Shown: piece after piece, positions 59,133 through 64,000 of the stretch
Numbering within the stretch: position 1 is the first letter of the stretch
How the letters are laid out: every line of letters starts with the position of its first letter
NCBI GenBank assembly: GCA_023014365.1
Contig: JAEBUN010000022.1
Location: forward strand, 124,001-188,000
Length of the DNA stretch: 64,000 nt
DNA from: Lepiota brunneoincarnata
Lineage: Eukaryota; Basidiomycota; Agaricomycetes; Agaricales; Agaricaceae
Reading direction: 5' to 3'
Translations under genes and position numbers: made by a program
Notes under the pieces: model-generated
What the model was told of the DNA's origin: nothing
Seen by the model: only the letters and a program-made list of their open reading frames with translations
The model's database searches: none

Positions 59133-60119
59133 CTAGTTCGAGATGGTCCAGACCTGGTTAACATCAAAGTCTGTGCATTGCCAAGTTTGCACCTGGTTCG
59201 AGTTGACCAAGTTGCCGTTTGTCAGATCAAGACACTGGCCTGCACAGAATATTTTAAACATTTCTTCTCTTTCACCTACACACAAAAAAAATACCTTGGT
59301 TGGTCAGAGCGACCCTTTGATCAGCCGTGTAGAACCAATCTTGAGCCGGCAAATTGTCGAAGCATTGCCAAATCTTCATTCCAACACCGTTTCCTGGGGC
59401 TGTTTCAAAGTTTGAATCAAAGTACCCTTTGTTGTACCTTGGAGGAAGGACTCACTAGAGCCAGCATCCAAACAAAAACTAGTACCACCAAGGACAATTT
59501 TGGTTTGACCTGGCCCTATAACCCAATTCTGGGCGGGACTTCCATTGCAATCGAAGCTTAAAGTGAACCAATATGTTAGCAATCTGGAACAAAAATGATC
59601 CTCTCAACAAAGGGCACGTACATCTGGACAGGCGTGCCGTTAGCGATTACCGCGCCCCTCACATCCAAGCACTTGGCCGCGTTCCCGTTGGGGTGAATTC
59701 TGAACGCCGGAACGGGGGTAGGAATGGGGATCACTGTCGATGGGAGAGTCGTCACCGGTGGCAGTGTAGTGCTGCTGATAGTAGTAATTGTTGGACTAGA
59801 CGTGGGGGGGACCTGCACGGTAGACATCGAAGACATGGGACTAGCTGAAGAAACCGGCACAGGTTCGGTGAAGATAGGACCGACACTGACAATACTGGAC
59901 GAGAGAGTACCTGTGCCAATGACGGTCGTCTGTACACCAGATGTTCCAGTTATGCTGATGGAAATGCCTAAGGAGAATGCCTAAGCCGGAAATTCAAGTT
60001 ACATTTACGAGGCTGTGTGTTTTACCTTCAATAGGGCTCTCTGTACCATCCACGATCTGGGAAAATGCAGGGCTTGCACCCAGGATCAACGCAAGGTAAA
60101 TAAAATGCAAAGGAGCCGT
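59133..60119 (-). pseudogene. ricin-B-fold lectin, copy B, start codon lost
   Basis: Second copy of the lectin gene. The signal-peptide and trefoil coding are preserved (LHFIYLALILGASPAFS; FRIHPNGNAAKCLDVRGAVI; QTWQ, QVW near the end, stop at 59133). The codon matching copy A's ATG is ACG (plus-strand cgt at 60117-60119), and no other in-frame ATG precedes or follows closely. The repeat-rich linker is short: the 24-bp array is missing and replaced by SSMSTV. Small indels relative to copy A fall in the intron near 59420-59460, so the domain itself is not frameshifted. Unless a non-ATG or alternative upstream start is used, it is not translated. Confidence 0.75.
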
Positions 60120-62210
60120 TGTTAGCGTGAATCTCTTAAGGCGAGGGGCTAGAGATTTGAGGGCTACTGGGACTGTCAGAATTCTTCGCCAATTTGAACC
60201 ATTCTTATATTTTTTTTACTCGCGAGCCGCCTGTGAAATGTTATGATATCAATCCCAGTCGGGCTTAATGACGGGAATCAACTCAGGTCGGTTGAGCACA
60301 TAAAAATAGTGCTTAGTCTTCACATGCTACTACTGCTGCGAGAGGGATATAGACGCCGGTATTCAAAATATCTCTATGATCAGGCACCACTTTTTCCCTA
60401 GGCGGTAGGTTCCTTCCTCCCCGCATATAAGCCCGGCTGCGTCTTAAAAGGTGGGCTGCTTGGCCAGCAATATTCCCCACTCACAGTGATGTAACATCCG
60501 CAGCCGACGGCACAACATTGAAATTTCCGGGTTATTGCCACTATCATGACACGCACGTCAGAAGCACGCGCTCTCATGCGCTCTCATACCGCTTCATTCG
60601 AGTATGCTCTCAGGCTCAGGATACCGTGGTGCCAGGGCACCAATTATCACCGGCCTTTACTGACCATCAGTGGGCTATTTTTTATCCCGTGTTACTGATT
60701 TTGGGAAGTGTATTATGGGTCCCTTTTTTCTGAACCATCTTTTCGCGTCCTTCGGACTCGAAGGGCATCAATCCCCCCTTGAAAGCTGCCCAGAGTTTTT
60801 ATCGGTCACACAGGGGGAACATGACGCATGATGATACATAGTGATCAGTGATTTACTCTCAGGGCTAGTCCCTACTGCATACACGGGTGGTACTGCCTCG
60901 GGCATCAGAACAAGCTAGGTCAAAGAGGTCGTTCAATCTCGTATGAACGGGGTAATCAGAAAGACCGACTCTAGATCAGGGCTAAGGGAAAGAACTGTGA
61001 CAGCGTCTATCACAGAATTTGTGATTCTAGGTCCTTTTTTTCACCGAGTTCCAAGACAGACGAGTTCCAACGACAGTTTTAGCTGTGCCTCTCAACTATA
61101 GTTGTTCGGCACTACACCTCAATGGGAAAGAAAACAAACTTATTTCCCCTCCCCCTCTCTCTTGTTCCTCTCTCAAGACTGCGTTATTGTGTTTAAAAGA
61201 GATCTCTGTCATGCAAGAGACCGTTTCATGGCCGGTTGCCCCTGTTGAACGGATTGTTGCGAACTGATGAGTCTCACATGGTCTCACCCAGAAGTGCTCG
61301 TGAATCACGGCACCATCGGATTTAGCACAGCCCACAGAGGCACTATCTGATGTTGCCAGCCTCTCAATGAGCGACGGGAGGATATTTCATTGGTTTATCT
61401 GGTTTTTTTTTTTCAATGAAGCAAAGATACACTGCAACAGAACCATTACTACCATCGTCCCCACAAGGTGTCATTATCAGCGAATATGATTTATGGGACC
61501 ATTCAAGTCTCAACAACCGAACCATTGTTTCGGCCCGTACCCTCTCCTTTCGACGGGCCTTCCGTCCTCTCCGGCAGAATAGCGAGGCCCTCCCGGCATC
61601 CACTTGAGTGAGTTATTCAGTTTTAATCAACCGGTAGAAAGTCGGAGGACGTACGAGGTTGACAATAGCAGTTGCAAGGAGGGCGCAGGTCTAAACATTC
61701 ATACAATATTCTCAAAGTTCACTCGTCCGTATCGGTACATACAGTAAGGCCAAGTCCGCTTCCACTCAGCACGATCCTCGAGTTCAGTGCAATCTATTGG
61801 GCTAGATTTTATTCGCAATGGAACGAAATCGCCTTCACGAGTCCTCGGTTTCGTGCGTCCACAAGGGTCTTTTTATCCCCGTATGCATTTTCCGTCAGAC
61901 ATTCCTCGTACGCCCAGTTTCGAATTCCTGATCAGGGGAAAGCCCAACCACGACCCGACCGGACTTGACACAGCCTGCTGCTGGCACTCCCGAGCGTACC
62001 CTGAATTTACTGATTGGGACGAATATTCCCCACTGCTGTCTGTGCGTACATATATATCATCCGGTTCCAGTGCGCTGTGAGCATTGGAGCGGGAATACTG
62101 TCATACAAAAATGCCCAAGTAAATTAACTTGTTTAATGGTAAAAATACACAATCTATGATACAAAACACTAGCCTACAGGAACGCGATATACAACGAAGG
62201 CATCAAAGAA
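60120..62210. other. non-coding part of duplicated unit B
   Basis: Same layout as in copy A with deletions. Frames are not conserved between copies. Contains the 3' flank of the AA14 gene at its right end. Confidence 0.6.
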
Positions 62211-63572
62211 TCACCACATATGCCACAATCTCCTAGTATCTCCATGCAACTTCCTACTCCTATGACTCATGCGCAAAATCGACCTGGGAACATAACGCCT
62301 AAGCAGTCTAGGATCCAAATCGTCTTCAGAAAGAACGCGTCGTCTAAGTGCGGCAGGCATGCGATGGCAGCTCTTTGCGGACCGTGGTACCACCGTCGAA
62401 TCAGAATCATCATCGCCAACAGATGTCGTGCTTGTCTCGGACGAGCTCAACATTATCGCGGTAGCATTCAAACCATCAGCAACCAAAGCGTGGTTGACAG
62501 CCGCAAACTCTCCTTTCACGATATGCTTCACTCCCTGCTCAATGTCCGCAAATACAGGCAGCGGCGCACCCACCCCAGGCTCGGGCTTGCTAACATACGA
62601 ATCCTCGAAAATGTCATTCTGCGGGCCATCGGCAAAGTTGTACAAGTCGTTATAAACAGGAGGCGCGAATTGGTCCTCGAACATATTGCTATTGTCGTTC
62701 ATCCAGTAAAATGGCTGCTTGGGCCCGTAGGTGCAGTTCTGGGGGACCGAGAATTGTTTCTTGTTTTCGGGGTCTGAGCCACATCGCCGTGGTACTTGAG
62801 GTTTGGCAAGGGGAGCGGAGGAAGTCGAGCCAACGACTTTGCAGCGAAAGCCGTTCATATAATCTAAAAAGCATCGTTGTGAGTCTCCGGATTGTTGGAG
62901 AGAGCGACGAGAATTAAGGCTCACTTTCTTCACCTCCAGCCTTAGGCGAATGCACCCAGAAGAATGCACAGATACATCCACCTTCAGGACACTCAGGCAT
63001 CCTCTCCGGCACCTCAAAATCCGTGAATCTCGTCCAGACACAAGTCTGATTCACGCTAAACACAGTGAAATCCTCTGGTTTGACATCCTCCACCTTATCC
63101 TTATATGCAATCGCCAAGGCACAGCCTTCAAGATCGTCAAACCCATGGGTATGATACGCCAAGCTAGGAGAGCCAGGGCATACGTCGTTAGGGTTGGAGG
63201 GGTTGCGTATGTCCCCGCCTTCGGAAGAGGCAAAATAAGACGTGGCACCTTTGTTGCAGGCGATTTCGGCGGTGGCTTTTTTTCCCGCTGGGAGCTCGAA
63301 AAAGTCGCCAGAGTTGGGCGGGAAGGCTAGGTGGTTGTGGAACCACCATTCGTCGAAAGTCTTTCCGCGGAGAGGGGCAACAGGGCGGTTGTCGTAGGAG
63401 AAGTCTTTGTCAGTCACGTTGAAGCCCCACATGCTTGGGTGGAAAAATGCTGATAGGCAAGGATGAGCTTCAGTGGAAAGAGTGGCGAGGAGCTTTAGGC
63501 CTTACCTGAGTGGGCCGAGGTGAGGGGTACAAGTGCAACCAAGGCACTACAAAGCAAAAGTAGTCGGAGCAT
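62211..63572 (-). CDS. AA14-type lytic polysaccharide monooxygenase
   Basis: Copper enzyme that oxidatively cuts plant polysaccharide (AA14 members act on xylan bound to cellulose). Three exons keep frame: 63572-63506, 63449-62925 and 62863-62211, giving 414 aa. A signal peptide (MLRLLLLCSALVALVPLTSA) is followed by His, which would become the N-terminal copper-binding residue. The first splice gives HSAFFHPSMWGFNVTD. Further family blocks are FDEWWFHNHLAFPPNSGDFF, ELPAGKKATAEIACNKGAT, DVCPGSPSLAYHTHGFDDLE, VNQTCVWTRFTDFEVPERMP, CICAFFWVHSPKAGGEENYM, NGFRCKVVG and KQPFYWMNDNSNMFEDQFAP. The C-terminal about 100 residues are Ser/Thr-rich, then Arg-rich (RRRVLSEDDLDPRLLRRYVP). No membrane anchor is visible. 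Confidence 0.93.
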
Positions 63573-63829
63573 CGAGATACAATGTTGAGGGAGTCCAGCT
63601 ACCCGCGAGAATTTGCAATCGGCCAGTCGCGCGGGACTCACCACTTTTTATGTTTGACCAGAACAATAGCGCGACAGAACAAAAGACGCAAATAATAGCA
63701 AACAACGCGTAACGTCAACCGACAGATCCTCCCAGCGCACACCACCCATCCACAGTTAGTATCCAGTATCAAAAGTTCGTATGTAATACCACTTTAAGCT
63801 GCAAGAATAAATATGAGGATCTGAAGCAT
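63573..63829. other. promoter side of AA14 gene
   Basis: Spacer between the AA14 start and the partial gene on the right. Nothing else recognised. Confidence 0.35.
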
Positions 63830-64000
63830 TCACGACGTTGAGAACCAGATCTCTCCCTCAGCCAAGGGCATTAATTCCTCCGGCGCTAAGCCATAGTCCG
63901 CAAGTGCAGGGAAGAACTCATTCAAAAGGCTCGAAATCGCAACTTTAAAGTGCCCCGTGTACCCTTCGTCCCCACCTTCAGGGGTTTCGGTGTCCAACGC
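63830..64000 (-). CDS. partial gene, C-terminal end, product unknown
   Basis: A minus-strand frame open from the window edge to TGA at 63830-63832, 56 residues long. It includes EGYTGHFKVAISSLLNEFFP and DYGLAPEELMPLAEGEIWFS. The amphipathic, charged composition looks like a folded soluble protein. The family is not recognised from this piece. The beginning lies beyond 64000. Confidence 0.5.
   Translation of the reverse strand, partial: ALDTETPEGGDEGYTGHFKVAISSLLNEFFPALADYGLAPEELMPLAEGEIWFSTS

Larger units (their letters stand above)
58958..62214. repeat. segmental duplication, copy B (about 3.3 kb)
   Basis: Direct tandem partner of 55197-58960; the two copies meet with a short shared cac(t) at the junction. 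The right end falls at or within 3-4 bases of the TGA stop (62211-62213) of the AA14 gene, so copy B supplies that gene's 3' flank and copy A carries an orphan duplicate of the flank. Confidence 0.9.

Overview
The window reads as basidiomycete (Agaricomycetes-type) nuclear DNA. Most genes are split by many introns of about 50-60 nt with GT..AG borders. The gene content is typical of mushroom-forming fungi: an AA14-type copper oxygenase, ricin-B-fold secreted lectins, a DUF6534 membrane protein, a DUF6729-like AT-hook protein, a divergent beta-tubulin, and degenerate Ty3 and Ty1/copia retroelements. I saw no bacterial operon structure, CRISPR array, rRNA or convincing tRNA.

Layout. 1-6600 is a retrotransposon graveyard. 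It holds a minus-strand Ty3 Gag, a 5'-truncated plus-strand copia pol, an insertion inside its RNase H that carries a clean 524-bp LTR plus primer-binding site and a 130-bp tandem repeat, and then the copia 3' end with a putative LTR. 8.1-14.5 kb (plus strand) holds an MFS transporter, a proline-rich orphan and a 13-exon secreted carboxylesterase. 16.5-17.9 kb is a DUF6534 membrane protein (minus). From 20.4 to 32.3 kb everything recognisable is on the minus strand: a small orphan, cyanate hydratase, the complex II assembly factor SDHAF3/Sdh7, a DUF1479 protein, a divergent beta-tubulin, a TKL-like protein kinase and the DUF6729-like AT-hook protein. 33.6-40.2 kb (plus) holds a previously unlisted 53-aa secreted peptide precursor, a transketolase-family gene with two apparent 1-nt frameshifts, and homogentisate 1,2-dioxygenase. 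40.9-45.9 kb is a pair of inverted 1.4-kb repeats around an orphan gene; one arm has lost its CpGs. 46.3-54.6 kb carries an F-box-like fragment, the MPDU1 homologue and Ser/Pro-rich orphans. 55.2-62.2 kb is a direct segmental duplication of 3.3-3.8 kb carrying two copies of a secreted lectin gene. Its right edge falls at the stop codon of the AA14 gene (62.2-63.6 kb). A partial gene runs off the right end.

Function. The recognisable metabolism is tyrosine/phenylalanine breakdown (homogentisate dioxygenase), cyanate detoxification, a transketolase-type activity and mitochondrial complex II assembly. The secreted set (esterase, AA14 enzyme, two lectins, small peptide) fits a plant-litter or wood-associated lifestyle. 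Exon boundaries were read by eye from splice signals and family conservation. Those given with exact coordinates keep frame throughout.
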